From NCBI GenBank assembly GCA_019915015.1, contig JAHBBC010000015.1, positions 1-64,000 of the forward strand: DNA of 64,000 nucleotides. The letters are read 5' to 3'. Position 1 is the first letter of the stretch. Each line of letters starts with the position of its first letter. The notes below the pieces were generated by a model, which worked only from the letters and a program-made list of their open reading frames with translations, searched no databases and was not told where the DNA came from. A program made the position numbers and the translations under genes. Of this stretch, positions 37,352-47,771 are shown piece after piece. Source of the stretch: Auriscalpium vulgare. Taxonomy: Eukaryota > Basidiomycota > Agaricomycetes > Russulales > Auriscalpiaceae.

Positions 37352-39300
37352 CTACGCTCGGACCCCGCACCTGCACCACCCATCACAGGAACGACAAAAG
37401 CCGAGAACGGAGGAGAGAAAATTGAACCGCATAAGAAGGAAGAGAAAGCAGCAGCGGCCCGAAGCGGAGACAGCAGATCGCATCGTGGCCACTGGCGGAC
37501 TGGCAGACGTTGGGGAGGAGCTCTTTGCTGTGTCAGCGATAGAGCGATGGAATAGTGCTGTGTATAATCGAAGGAATTCCTAAACTCCTTGATGGCGGGC
37601 CGACGGTTGAGTCGGACAACGCCACGAGACAAGGCTCGGCGGGCCGGCCCTAAACTGCCTGTCTACCTAGGCTAGTGACCGCCATGTGTCACTAAAGTGC
37701 CTTCAAATTGTCCACCTTGACCGCCACGAACGTCCATCGTCAATCTCCCTACCATGCTCCAGCCAGGTCGCCAGCTTGGTGTTTCTAAGTGAAGCAAATC
37801 TACTTCTTGACCTCCACACTGGCATTGCAGCAGCTATCTTTGGGACATTGAGCAGATCGCCTTGTGAACTTTTCTACCCAGCTCGCACCACAAAGTCTGA
37901 TATCTCATCTCCTCGTTCTTTATCCTTGCATATCCGACGTCCTATAACTTTTGGCTGAATGGCTGCGGCGCTGGGCTGAGGTGTGCATCGTCACCTTTTT
38001 GGTACGCGTCAAGTCTCGCTTGCGCAAGCACATCGACCCCGCACTTGAGGCTGGTGTCTTCACCGTCCACGTACTCCCAACTCTTGCTCAGTGTATCTCC
38101 ATTGATCAACACAGGTAGCGTGGTGGCGTGGCGTAGAAATGGGCGAGGGTGAGGACTCATAACGACAGGATGCCTGCCGCCGAACTCATGATGAGACGCT
38201 GCGCTCGAGGTAGTCCCGACCCAAATCGAATCCTTCCCCGCGCTTTCGCAATCACACAGTATCCTGGTATTTCCGACGCCACGATCCCGGCATCCCCGCC
38301 CAAAGCGTTGACCTGGACCACGGATGCCAATTACTATTGCATGCCGACGCCCGCCAGCTCTTTCTGGACGTTGGATGCATGCCTTAGGATAAAGTTCAGA
38401 AATCAACGGGCCTCCCAAAGTCACGTTTTCCCGCCGCCAGAACGTATAAATACAGCGCGCCCCCGCCCTCTGTCACCCAGCTCGCCCGCCTCCCCAAGTC
38501 GCGAGCGCATCCGCCGAGGTGCGTGGAGTCTGGACTGACCCGCAGATCGTGCGGCGTCCGGGCCGTTCATCTTCCCTCCCGACACGATCGCGCATCCCTC
38601 GCTTTCCTTCGGCCGTCGACTCTCTTCTCTGCCCAAGGTATCGTATCCCTGACGAAGCAGGCTGGGAGCGTCCGTCGACGCTCGCCTGTGGAGGGGGTGA
38701 GGTTTTTAGTCGGTAGGGCCTTCGGGCGACCCCGACAGTACCCCCGCTGGCAGCGGTGTGGTCTCCGTTACACGGATTTTCCTCACCTTAATCAAAAAAA
38801 AAAAAAAAAAACTTCCGCTGGCGCGCATGGGGTTGGGCATGATGGACGAGCAGCAGGGCGGCTGGGGATGGACGGGCGAGGGAACAGCGGGGCGGCGGCG
38901 GTGCTGTGAGGGCGGCGCGCAGCGGCGGCACGAGGCCAGCAACGGGTGTTGAAGCGTCGATGATTGCTTGGCTATTCCTGGGCTATCTTTTCACTTCTCT
39001 CTGTTCCTTTTGCGCCGTTTGTATTGCGAGTTTCGTTTGCGTGCTTGTATTCGTCTGGACGGTCGTGTTCGTGATATGATACGCTCTTTCGAATCCGAGG
39101 TTCAACCCGCTCGAGCGTCCGCTTTCGACAATCCAAAGCTACTCACTGATCGTCCTGTGAATGTGACGCCTGCGTACGCAGCAATCGGCGCCTGCTGATA
39201 TGATAGAGTAGGCAATCTAAGACTCGGACAACGGTAACGTCGTGGCAATTGCGAGTGAAACGTCTCTGTAACCGCCTGCCTGTTGTCGTTGGGACTCCGT
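37352..39300. other. Intergenic region with orphan TATA box and A18 tract
   Basis: No protein gene is supported in these 1.9 kb. A good TATA box (TATAAATA, 38445..38452, plus strand) is followed by a pyrimidine-rich leader, but I find no convincing reading frame downstream. An uninterrupted run of 18 A lies at 38794..38811. The minus-strand frame at 37.9-38.4 kb has no recognisable domain. Confidence 0.45.
38445..38452 (+). promoter_or_regulatory. TATA box without an assigned gene
   Basis: TATAAATA in a GC-rich context, followed about 30 nt on by the pyrimidine-rich CTCTGTCACCCAGCTCGCCC, which looks like a transcription start region. Confidence 0.4.
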
Positions 39301-40791
39301 TCAGCTGGGCACAACACCGCCTTTGGTGAGATTCCATCCCAACTGCTCATACGTCCAGCCGAACACCGCACCCTTGCCGTCAATGACCGAATGATAACTC
39401 AGCAGCGAGCGGTGTAGCCCAGGTTTCTTGTGCTCAGCGTCGATGCCCTGTGTCTCGGCGTCGCTCAGCTTCACGAGCTAAAATCCGACGCAAAGTTCAG
39501 CAGCCAGACGCTGGACTATGGCGGGAATCGCACCGTGATGTTAGCCTTCATTCTTTCCTCGTTCTCGCTCTTCGGAATAACGGCAGTCCCTCGCTGCACG
39601 CCCCAGCTCAGGAGGACTTGCGCCGGTGTGACACCCCGCTCCTTCGCGATTGAAAGGATCGTGGGATTAGTCAGAAGAGAAGGTACGCCTTCCTTCCCGA
39701 CAGCGGGCGGTTGCCCTATCGAACAACAGTTTAATGTGAATTCGCCGGAAGGAGGAATGAATGCAACCGGAAGCCGACGGCCTACCAAGGGGCGAGTACG
39801 CGGTGATCAAGATGCCCTTCTCCTCGCAGAACTTCTGCAGCTCATACTGCGGCAGGAAAGGGTGCATCTCCACCTGGTTCGCTGCCGGGATGACTTTCGC
39901 GTGGGGCAAGACCTCGGTAAGTGTCTTGACCGAAAAGTTGCTGACGCCAATAGACTTGACTTTGCCTATAAGAGATCGTCAGTCATGAGACGGCGGATCT
40001 GCCGGTGCGCGTACCTGTGTCGAGGAGTTTCTCCATGTCCTTCCACGTATCAACGATTGTGGGTGCCTCGTGAGGCTGCAACACCTCTTCGGCTGTCGAG
40101 ATGTCAGGGATGTCCAATAGCTGATGCACCTTGCCGGATAGCAACTTACTGTCATTTTCTGCCTGCGGCCAGTGCACGAGGTAAAGGTCAATATAGTCCA
40201 AACCAAGCTTGGACAGAGACTCTTCAAAAGCCTCATGCACTCGAGCGTGTTTGTCACCACTTAGAGAGGTAGTTAGGCAGGTGTGCATACAATACGCATA
40301 TCGACCTACCCGAGCTTCGTGACGACGTACAGTTCCTCTCTTGGTATTCCTGATTCTCGAAGGGCGGCGCCGACCTGTTCTTCATTTCCTGAAGTATGCG
40401 GGTTCATTCAACCTTTGCGCATTACGTCAATCAACAGAGGCTCGTACCGTAGCCAGCTGCCTGTGGCGATCGAGGAAATGAAGTCAACGTGCGTAAAATA
40501 AAAACAGTAATCACGCAAACCGTATCAAAATGCCTGTAGCCGGCCTATGAGAGAGCAAAACATCAGGACTATGGCGTGGGAGGTGTGCCGTGTGCGGCAC
40601 AATTCACCTGCAATGCCTTCTTCACCATAGCATTAACCCGCTGTCCACCTCCGTACCCTCCCATCCAGCATCTGGCAACCGATATGAGCTCAAAATAACG
40701 ACGCAGAAGCCCAATGATTTGCGTACCCCATCCCGACCGAAGGCATCTTCGTCCCATCGTTCAGTGCAAACGCCGGTATATCTGCGGCCAT
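39301..40791 (-). CDS. Aldo-keto reductase, GCY1/aldose-reductase type (9 exons)
   Basis: A 342-residue NADPH-dependent reductase of the AKR3/AKR5-like branch. Exons on the minus strand: 40791..40727, 40671..40608, 40544..40521, 40460..40448, 40388..40310, 40259..40015, 39965..39786, 39715..39534 and 39477..39301; the sum is in frame. The start [20 protein letters not shown] matches the family. The catalytic tetrad is intact: FDTAAGYGNE (Asp, Tyr), YVVTKL (Lys) and LYLVHWP (His). [22 protein letters not shown] and [16 protein letters not shown] give the coenzyme-binding part. Exon 4 is only 13 nt and encodes the active-site Tyr. The substrate is unknown. It belongs to a different subfamily from the reductase at 35783, so the two are not a recent tandem duplication. 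Confidence 0.88.
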
Positions 40792-41081
40792 TGTCGCGGT
40801 CCCAGCGTACAGTTCTGTTTGTAAATAACGCCGAGAATATGCAATGAAAAATGCGACCTTCGCAAGCACATAATTGGGACGCTCACGTTTCTACGAAGTT
40901 GTGGTGGACGAAGAGGTGTGAGCACGCAGTCGTCATTGAAGGAGTCCGGGAGGCGGGCCGCTCGCCGCCCGGCCCGTCTCCACAAGGTCGTCGGAGGAGG
41001 GAACAAAAGTACAGTACCAGTCGCTCTTATTACTCAGTCGTTATCGTGAGCCCAATATTGTTGCGCCAGGGCACTCACTAA

Positions 41082-41107
41082 CTCTTGAGTCACAAAAGAC
41101 TCAAGAG
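41082..41107. repeat. Perfect 10-bp hairpin
   Basis: CTCTTGAGTC (41082..41091) and GACTCAAGAG (41098..41107) are exact complements around the loop ACAAAA. It lies downstream of the second DPBB gene, so in its transcript it could form a 3' hairpin. TGAGTCA also resembles an AP-1/Gcn4 site. Confidence 0.75.
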
Positions 41108-41324
41108 CTCGACTGCTCCCTGTGACATAGGCGAGGAACATGTTATACTTTTAGAGACTCCTACACGATACAGTATGTATTTAGCTAAAAGACATGTCGA
41201 GCAGGTGCGGAACGAAAGGTTGCACTGTCGACTTCTACTATGGGGATTATACAGTAAATAACTCCGCTGTCCTCACGACTTCTAGTCGCGCTACCGCATC
41301 TGTGGTGAATACTGACAGTGGTAC

Positions 41325-41857
41325 TCAGAAGCTCCATGTCACCTGGACGACACCGACGTCGAGGGATGCGAACTTTTGGAAGAGCGACGGAGACATGTCT
41401 TCGAAACATGAACAATTAGCAGATGCTGGCGCACACAAGGCGATAAAGATCCTTACCGATGCTGCCGGCGCCGCAGCCTGGGCACTCGTCGCGGACCTGA
41501 GCACTGGCGGTCTTGCCGTTGGCGGTGATGGTGATCATCTAGAAGAAAAGTCGAGGCGTTGAGTCCAGGCAGACGATAGAACGGGGCATGGACAAACCTG
41601 GTTGCAATGAGCGCCACCAGCATAATCGGCCGTGGACAGAGCGACGATTAAGTCGCTGTCGACGTTGTTGAATCCACAGGCACCGAGACCAGTCGCGTAA
41701 TATGTGCCCTGAAGAACGCTATCAACGATCGCTCTCGAGCTCATAAATATGATCGACTTACGCGACCGGAGCTGCGCTTCTCAATGGGGCTTGCTACCGC
41801 GCTGAGGAGGCTGCCGAAGATGGCGACGAAGAAGAAAGTGATGGCGGCGCGGAACAT
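41325..41857 (-). CDS. Secreted DPBB (RlpA-like/barwin-type) protein, copy 2
   Basis: A 120-residue paralogue of the protein at 19182. Exons: 41857..41762, 41708..41598, 41538..41457 and 41398..41325. The first three exons have exactly the same lengths (96, 111, 82) as in copy 1. Residues 1-23 are a signal peptide, then PIEKR gives the Kex2-type site. The barrel starts GTYYATGLGACGFNN and keeps AHCNQ, MITITANGKTASAQVRDECP, the Cys pair (now ECPGC) and SIDMSPSLFQKFA. Substitutions are mostly conservative, so the copy looks functional and under constraint. The function is as uncertain as for copy 1: it is a glycan-binding or inhibitor-like secreted fold. It is part of an inverted segmental duplication together with its upstream region. 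Confidence 0.9.
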
Positions 41858-41933
41858 GGTGGGTTGATTTTGGAGAGGGAAGAAAATGAGACGTGCACAG
41901 CTGAGCTGGTGTGTTCAGGCCAAAGCAGCCTTT

Positions 41934-42113
41934 CTTAAATACCTTTCGACATCCAAGACCAAGTCCTAGGACTCGAAAACTTTGTTGCCCTCGAATGGCA
42001 GGAGTCATCGCGCGCACCGTCGCGCACCCGCCCATGCTCCACACAAGGAGGCTCAGATGACACGGCCATGTTGTTTTCGATGCCCCAGAATTTCGGTGAC
42101 CTCAAATTTTCCG
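41934..42113 (-). promoter_or_regulatory. DPBB-2 upstream region duplicated from DPBB-1
   Basis: On the minus strand, 42113..42027 reads CCGGAAAATTTGAGG through TTGTGTGGAGCATGGGC, closely matching 18860..18950. The TATA-like TATTTAAG (41941..41934) is about 80 nt before the ATG at 41857, at a spacing similar to copy 1. Confidence 0.65.
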
Positions 42114-42289
42114 GTGACAAGACTCTGCGTTTGGTGAATGGGGAATGGGTGTATCAAACATGAAACGAAAGATTAGCATCCGCTCGCGCCCCTAGAAACG
42201 GAGACCGCGAGTAACCGGCGGCATCTCTGGAAGCGGATGCGGCTTGCCAGATGAGGAGACGCGGGCCCGAGGTCGGCAGCGTGCCTGAG

Positions 42290-42500
42290 GTGTGTCCACA
42301 CTGCGCAGGAAGAAGAGCATTGCCGACAAGTCGAGTGCTCTGTTGTGAGATGGCACACGCCTTATCCACGTCCTTGAAATGTGAAACGAGGATGAACAAA
42401 GCAAGTGAGTCCAGCAGAAATAGAACCATACCAGCTGCTCTCTTGTGCAGTGATAGAACTCTCAATCTCTCAGTCGCAGATCGTTCGGTTGTCCTGCACC
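42290..42500 (-). pseudogene. Broken copy of the 3' end of the AAA ATPase gene
   Basis: On the minus strand this matches exons 14-15 of the gene at 15493..18604. It carries ACTGAGAGATTGAGAGTT, then GCACAAGAGAGCAGCTGGTA (compare the end of exon 14 and its donor), an intron-like stretch and CTCGTTTCACATTTCAAGGA, then CGTGGATAAGG (compare CTCGTTTCACAGTTCAAGGA). The acceptor CAG has become CAT and the following codons have diverged and lost the original stop. No upstream exons, including the Walker A region, are present. It is not expected to make protein. Its position just upstream of DPBB copy 2 mirrors the ATPase-DPBB order at 15-20 kb. Confidence 0.78.
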
Positions 42501-43081
42501 AGGAGGTCAGATAGGAGAATTTGAAGGCCACAGAACATCATAGAGCCTTACCTATATGGCGATCCGACCCCTTTACGACTCAGAAAGCATCAGTCAGGGC
42601 TCAAAGAGAGTCTGTGCGCGTCACTAGCGACACCGAAACGGTGCCAGTGAAACAGCCGAAAAGAAACAACCTACACAGGGGATCTCAGGTTAGCAATTCG
42701 CACGCTTGCCCGCATCCTGGAGACTGAGACATGAACGGTGACCTGACCGTGTAGACCGCGACGCAGTGGCCATCGGGACTCGGCAACATTGCGAAGTTAA
42801 AAAGACGATAGGTGAAGCTTGGACCCATGAGAGCTCTACCCGACAGCAAGTTTCTACCTTTGTCATAACAACCTGTCAATTGGTTTGACAGTCTCTGCGA
42901 GCCGGTTCGAAGGGATAGTAGCTGTCTGGAGTTTGACGTGGATCTGTTGCAACCTGCGGACCAGTCCCACGTGGCGGTTCCCACACCGGCCCGGCCAGCG
43001 CAATCGTTTCCGCGCAGAAAAGTGTATGACCTTCGCTCCGGCGTAATGCAAACATTGTACTGTGTATAAAGCGCCACGCCA
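42501..43081. other. Short intergenic region
   Basis: No gene is seen between the ATPase remnant and the end of the GH25 gene. Short frames on both strands have no domain. Confidence 0.5.
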
Positions 43082-44179
43082 TTACCCGAGAGCGATCCTG
43101 CGGACGAGGCCCTCAGCGACCAGCGTCGAGCGAGGACACTGGCATCTCACGTACCTCTGCAGTCCCGCCAAGCTCCCATTGAACAAGTCCTGGTCTCCAG
43201 GATTCGATCCAGAATCCGCGAACTGCCAAAACGTCGCAACACTGACCCGAAGGCATTCAGCAGGCATATGCAATGGAGTTGGTGCCGGAAGACTGACCTC
43301 CAGCCTGCAGGGAGTGTGCCGATTGCAGAAGCGAAGTGGGCGATCCAGAGTGGGTTATTGCTGAACGCGGCGCTGTTGCCTGTGCAGGACTGCCACCAGC
43401 TCGTCGTGGTGTAAATTACTATGACACCTCAGTCATTCAATGTGTAGGTATCACGATCAGACGTGTGGGCTCGCACCTGGGAAACTAGAAGGACGTCCGA
43501 GGTCAGTGCCATGCGCTGAGATGACAGCAATATGTTCGCTCACACGTCTGTGGAGGAGTGATATGTGTTTGAGAAGTCCGAGAGCCAGGACACCATGGCG
43601 GACGCGCTCAGCCCGTAGCACTCTGCGCCGCTCGGATTCGCTGGTGAAAGAGATGAAGGCAGGCATTAGATACCGTCGCTTCGGAATGCGATGATCTAGT
43701 AAGTAGCTTACCCTCGATATCAAGAGCGCCCGGTAGGGTGATACCATCGCTGGACCAGCCGCCTGCGAGCGATCACGTCAACTAGCAAGTTCAGAAACAA
43801 GGACCTCGCGACAACAGACCGCCGTGCGCGAGAAAGAAATTGGCTTGCGTCGCGCCGCTGGACTCATCCGGGTGGGCGAAGTGGTAGGCTCCGCGGATCA
43901 AGCCAGCATTTGCCGCACCATCATAGTTGGTTGAGAAGTTGGGGTCCGTAAACGGAATTGAGAAACCATGGTGGATATCTTGATGACCAGGGACGCACTG
44001 GTTCCTTCTGTGGCCTTGATGAAAGTGAAAGAAACTCCGTTGGCTTTGACGGTGTTCCAGTTAACCGTGCCCTGGAAATGGGACACGTCGATGCCCTGAG
44101 GATCAGCGCGCTTGACGAGTGCGGGGCTGGCAAGGGAACAGCCAATAGCTGCCAGCACAAAAACGGTCCAGGAAATCAT
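43082..44179 (-). CDS. Secreted GH25 muramidase (lysozyme), copy A
   Basis: A secreted glycoside hydrolase of family 25, which cleaves the MurNAc-GlcNAc bond of bacterial peptidoglycan. Exon 1 (44179..43999) encodes a signal peptide (VFVLAAIGCSLAS core), a Kex2-like LVKR, and QGIDVSHFQGTVNW, with the catalytic-barrel Asp, then FTFIKATEGT. Later exons give DPNFSTNYDGAANAGL, RGAYHFAHPDESSGA, GGWSSDG, then LDIE (43762..43712) with the catalytic Asp-x-Glu pair, ANPSGAECYGLS, the VIYTTTSWWQSC strand, WIAHFA and FWQFADSGSNPG. After a last intron it ends GLQRIALG with the stop at 43082. The acceptor of the first intron is not visible at the expected place, so the gene may be mis-spliced or have an atypical intron. 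All catalytic residues are present. Confidence 0.8.
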
Positions 44180-44214
44180 CGTCGAGCTTGTCGGCCACTG
44201 TCAATTACCCTGCC

Positions 44215-44221
44215 CTTTATA
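44215..44221 (-). promoter_or_regulatory. TATA box of GH25 copy A
   Basis: TATAAAG on the minus strand, about 40 nt upstream of the ATG at 44179. Confidence 0.5.
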
Positions 44222-45040
44222 TGCTCAGGGAAGCGTCAGAATTGGGTACGCACGCACATGCACAGCAAAACAAGAAGTGTGATGCACATGGCCGAGCGTG
44301 AGAGTGGAGCTGTGGAAGGGGTATGTGCTTTGACAGGTTGTCAAAAGTAGTGGAGAAGCTCAGCGGTCGGCAACATTGCTCAGAGGTTCGGAGAGATCAG
44401 GCTGGTGAGGAAGTGGCCGGAAAGCGACATCGCTTGCGAGAATATGGCCCGCCACATGCTCAAGGCACTTGAGACGAGCATGTGCATAGTACAGCGAATG
44501 AATGATCGAGGTTTGAGCGACGGCATGAGAGAGTGAGAGGAACAGCCTCTCGCCGTGATTAGCTTCTGGTTCGCGAAGTCGCGACTCCGTTGTTGGCTGC
44601 TTCCCGAGTGATGGTACTGCATAAGCTCGGTAATCTCACCGCAGCAAAGGGCGTTGGCGTCGTGCAAAATGAGAGCCTGAATTCAAGACAGTCCGAGGGC
44701 AGCTTGCCGCGGCGCAAACCAGGCCGATAGAAGGAGGGGAAGACGAGAGGAGGCAAAGACAAGCGTCGTAGGGTTACGGTTAACTCGGCGTCGACGTCGA
44801 CGTCGTGCTCGGCGTCCGCGTCATCGACCGATTCTGTGACGCGGAGCTGTGGTGGGGTCACAGCGTGACAGTCTCTACGGCAGTGTGACATGTGACAGGA
44901 CGAACGTCAGCTCCCCGCGGCAGGCCAACAGCGCCAGTCCACTCTCCTCTCTTGCTTCAACGCTCTTCGCAGTCCACCCCGACTCCGCGTCTGACCAGCT
45001 TCATTCCCCTCTAAAGTCCCAACAAAGCTAGACGTACAAC
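44222..45040. other. Intergenic, divergent promoters of GH25 copy A and ERV14
   Basis: There is no gene in 0.8 kb. The minus-strand open frame at 44.6-44.9 kb has no domain and lies in the ERV14 promoter and leader. Confidence 0.5.
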
Positions 45041-45841
45041 ATGGGCGGCGCAGGTGAGTGCAGACGCATCCGAACACGGCTTGGGCTGGTCGAACGACTT
45101 GGCTGACCGACATTGTTTCCACAGGCTGGCTATTTCTTTTTGCGGTGCTGATGGCGGCGGGGCTGCTCTTTACTATGGTGTTCTTTGTGCGTACACAGTG
45201 CTACCCGCGGGTCAGATATTCGGCCCACTTACCGGTCCTCTCCAGATAATCATGTTCTCGGACCTCGAGTGCGACTACATCAACCCCATAGACCTCTGCA
45301 ACAAGCTCAATCAGGTGCGTCTCCGCTCGTATGCTGTGCCTGGCGCTGCTGACGTTGTTCCTCAGTTCGTGCTGCCGGAGAACATCGCACACGCGGTGCT
45401 CACCGTGCTGTTCCTCTTGTCCGGGCAATTTACAGCATTCCTGCTGAACGCACCGCTCCTTGCGTTCAATGTAAACAAGTACGTCCATCCCCATCACGCG
45501 CTCGCCACGCACACTTCTCCCGACGACTGCGGATTTCTCGGGATACGTGTTCGCGAGCTATCCCTATCGGGCGCGCGTCCGGCGGTGCTTCCTCGCTTCG
45601 CTTGTTCTGACGCTGCGCTGCAGAATCCGCAACAAAAACCACATGTACGACGCGACAGAAATTTTCCGCACGCTCTCGGGGCACAAGAAGGAGAGCTTTA
45701 TCAAGCTCGGCTTCTACCTCCTCTCGTTCTTCTATTACCTCTACAGGTGTGTTGTCCGCGCGCTGCCCGTCCGCCGCGCACTTTCTGACGTACTGGGCCC
45801 TGTGCAGGATGATTGTCGCACTCATCTCCGAAAGCGAGTAG
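45041..45841 (+). CDS. ERV14: Erv14/cornichon COPII cargo receptor
   Basis: A 137-residue membrane protein of the cornichon family, which loads transmembrane cargo into COPII vesicles at the ER. Exons: 45041..45053, 45125..45186, 45246..45314, 45366..45478, 45624..45746 and 45808..45841, in frame throughout. The first exon has only 13 nt (MGGAG). Hydrophobic segments: [20 protein letters not shown] (TM1), then [20 protein letters not shown], the highly conserved luminal/cytosolic signature, [15 protein letters not shown] (TM2), [20 protein letters not shown] and [20 protein letters not shown], then a third segment with [15 protein letters not shown] at the C-terminus. Length and motif order match yeast Erv14. 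The fourth intron is 145 nt, longer than usual here. It is a housekeeping gene. Confidence 0.93.
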
Positions 45842-46530
45842 ACGTGCTCTGGTTAACGACTCGAACGCCGCCTGCCGCTCGCGCGTGCTGGCGCTGGCGG
45901 CACAGGTCTCCTCACGATGATCACGAACAGGGCGATGCGGGACGTGGATGCGCGGGTAGCGGTATGAGGTCGGCTAAATCGTGTTGTAATGGAGGAGTGC
46001 GGTGGCGCGGGGCTAGAACTGCTTTATCTATGTCTGCTTGCTTGCTTATCTCATAGCACAAAATGGCATGGCTCTCGACTACATGCATAGTGCGCGGGAA
46101 TCTCACGTAGACGGTGCGATGTATTCAGGACAGAAGAACTGCATCTGAAGGCACCAAATTCCACAGGCATGGATGAATGAGACACAAATCTCAGTCGGTT
46201 GTTATATTGGTGACTTGATAGGAAGATCTCCTCGAGGACAGGAAATGTTTCCTTCATTGATTTCTCACAATTCAACCCATGGAGAGGAAAGCATAGCCAT
46301 GTAGCGAGCAAGCAGTGAGGATATTCACATTGGCGTGCGAACAGAGTACAGTGACAAAACGAATGCAGATCGACGCTAGACAATCAAAGAGCAGGGAACA
46401 TGGAGTGGGGGGACTACGACAGGTACAGTAGAGGAGTCGGTTAGTAAGGATGTATAGGGACATAGACTAGTAGACACCACAGAAAACAGAAACATACAGA
46501 AGATCGATGTGCATGATAGGTGTTGAAGAT
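45842..46530. other. Convergent 3' flanks of ERV14 and YRA1
   Basis: No gene. AT-richer than its surroundings, as expected for two converging 3' UTRs. I see no RNA gene. Confidence 0.55.
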
Positions 46531-47541
46531 CTAGTCCACATCCATGCGCCCTTCCGGGCGGCCTCTCCGCCCACCACCCCGACGGGCACCGCGACCCCGT
46601 CCACGACCGCCTCTTGGCGACTGGGTGTAATCCTTCGGATCAGCGCCTGGGGGTGCGACGAGCACGTGGGCGCGTAAACGCGCCTCAGGGTCTGCCAGGA
46701 GGCTGTCCGAACGCATTTTTCTAGTCAAATGTAAGCCATCGAGCCTCTTGGGCACGTTGACAGTGAGTGACTCACGAGCCGCCGTTGTCCTCGAGCAACG
46801 CATCGACACTGCCCGCATTGATGACACTCACGCCCATCCGTCCGCTGAGACCTGCGTCGACACCGCCGACGATTTTGACCGTGAGCGTCCGGCCGTCCGC
46901 GACCATGTTGTTGAACTGATCCACTGCCTTCTTGGCGTCTGTGTCGAACTTGTACGTCAGACGCACGACGACCTCGCCCGCGTCTGATTTGACGGTAGCC
47001 TTGATGATGTCGCCGCAACGCTTGAAGATGGCCTGTTGTTTACATGAGTCAACATGCACGCGTGCGTGAGGACAGGAGGCGCAGGTACTGCCACAAGGCT
47101 GAGCGGTGCACCTCGTGGCCTGATAATGGCACTTCATGGTGCCGCACAAAAACGAATCCATTGTGCACGAGAGAAATACAGACTCTGACTACCCACCTGG
47201 ACGTCCTCTGCCGTTGTCCCCTTGACCAGCCCCGAAACGTCCACGACATTCCCTCGCGTGCTCGCGCCCCGGATGGACAGCCCCTCCCTCGCATGCCCGG
47301 TCGCCTCCCGCAGCGCCTTCTCCGCGTTGCCAAAGTTCATCTTCGGCGGCGCGCCCTTGGCCGGCTGTGCCAGACGCTCGGCAAGCGTGTTACCGCCCGC
47401 CGTCGGGAACAGATCGTGCTGCCAGGTGCCGTTGACATCGCCCCGGGGCGGCTTCGTGTAAGGGGCGGCGGCGACGCGCTTGGGCTTCGAACGCGTGGGC
47501 CCGACCGAGTCAATGTTCATGCGCTCGAGGAGGGAGGCCAT
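46531..47541 (-). CDS. YRA1: Yra1/ALYREF-type mRNA export adaptor
   Basis: A 263-residue RNA-binding protein of the REF family, which couples spliced mRNPs to the export receptor Mex67. Exons on the minus strand: 47541..47197, 47032..46776 and 46720..46531. The N-terminal region (residues 1-95) carries MASLLERMNIDSVGPTRSKP and a basic linker. The RRM (about 100-180) has NVVDVSGLVKGTTAEDVQ (RNP2-like), AIFKRCGDIIKATVK and AVDQFNNMVADGRTLTVKI. The tail is a Gly/Arg-rich box, GGRGRGRGARRGGGRRGR, ending RMDVD. The first intron is 164 nt, about three times the local norm, and falls inside the RRM. It is divergent from the PARG-like gene, with only 230 bp between the start codons. Confidence 0.88.
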
Positions 47542-47771
47542 TGTGCGGTCGTGAGGGTAGAGAGGGAGGAGGCGGCGGCAGTAACGATGGCAGACGCGGT
47601 GCGAAGGCGAGAAGAGAGAAAGTGGCGCGGGGCAGTGTGGCCGTTCGATTGAAGCGGAGATTGAATGACGCACCTTATTACTGATCTCGCTCACTCCACG
47701 CCTTTCCTTCACAAACCACCACGATCTACGTACTTTTTCCCTCAAGCTCAAAGCCAACGTTTCCACCAGCC
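47542..47771. promoter_or_regulatory. Compact bidirectional promoter (YRA1 / PARG-like)
   Basis: 230 bp separate the two ATGs of divergently transcribed genes, so both promoters overlap here. CT-rich leader DNA precedes the plus-strand ATG. Confidence 0.55.
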
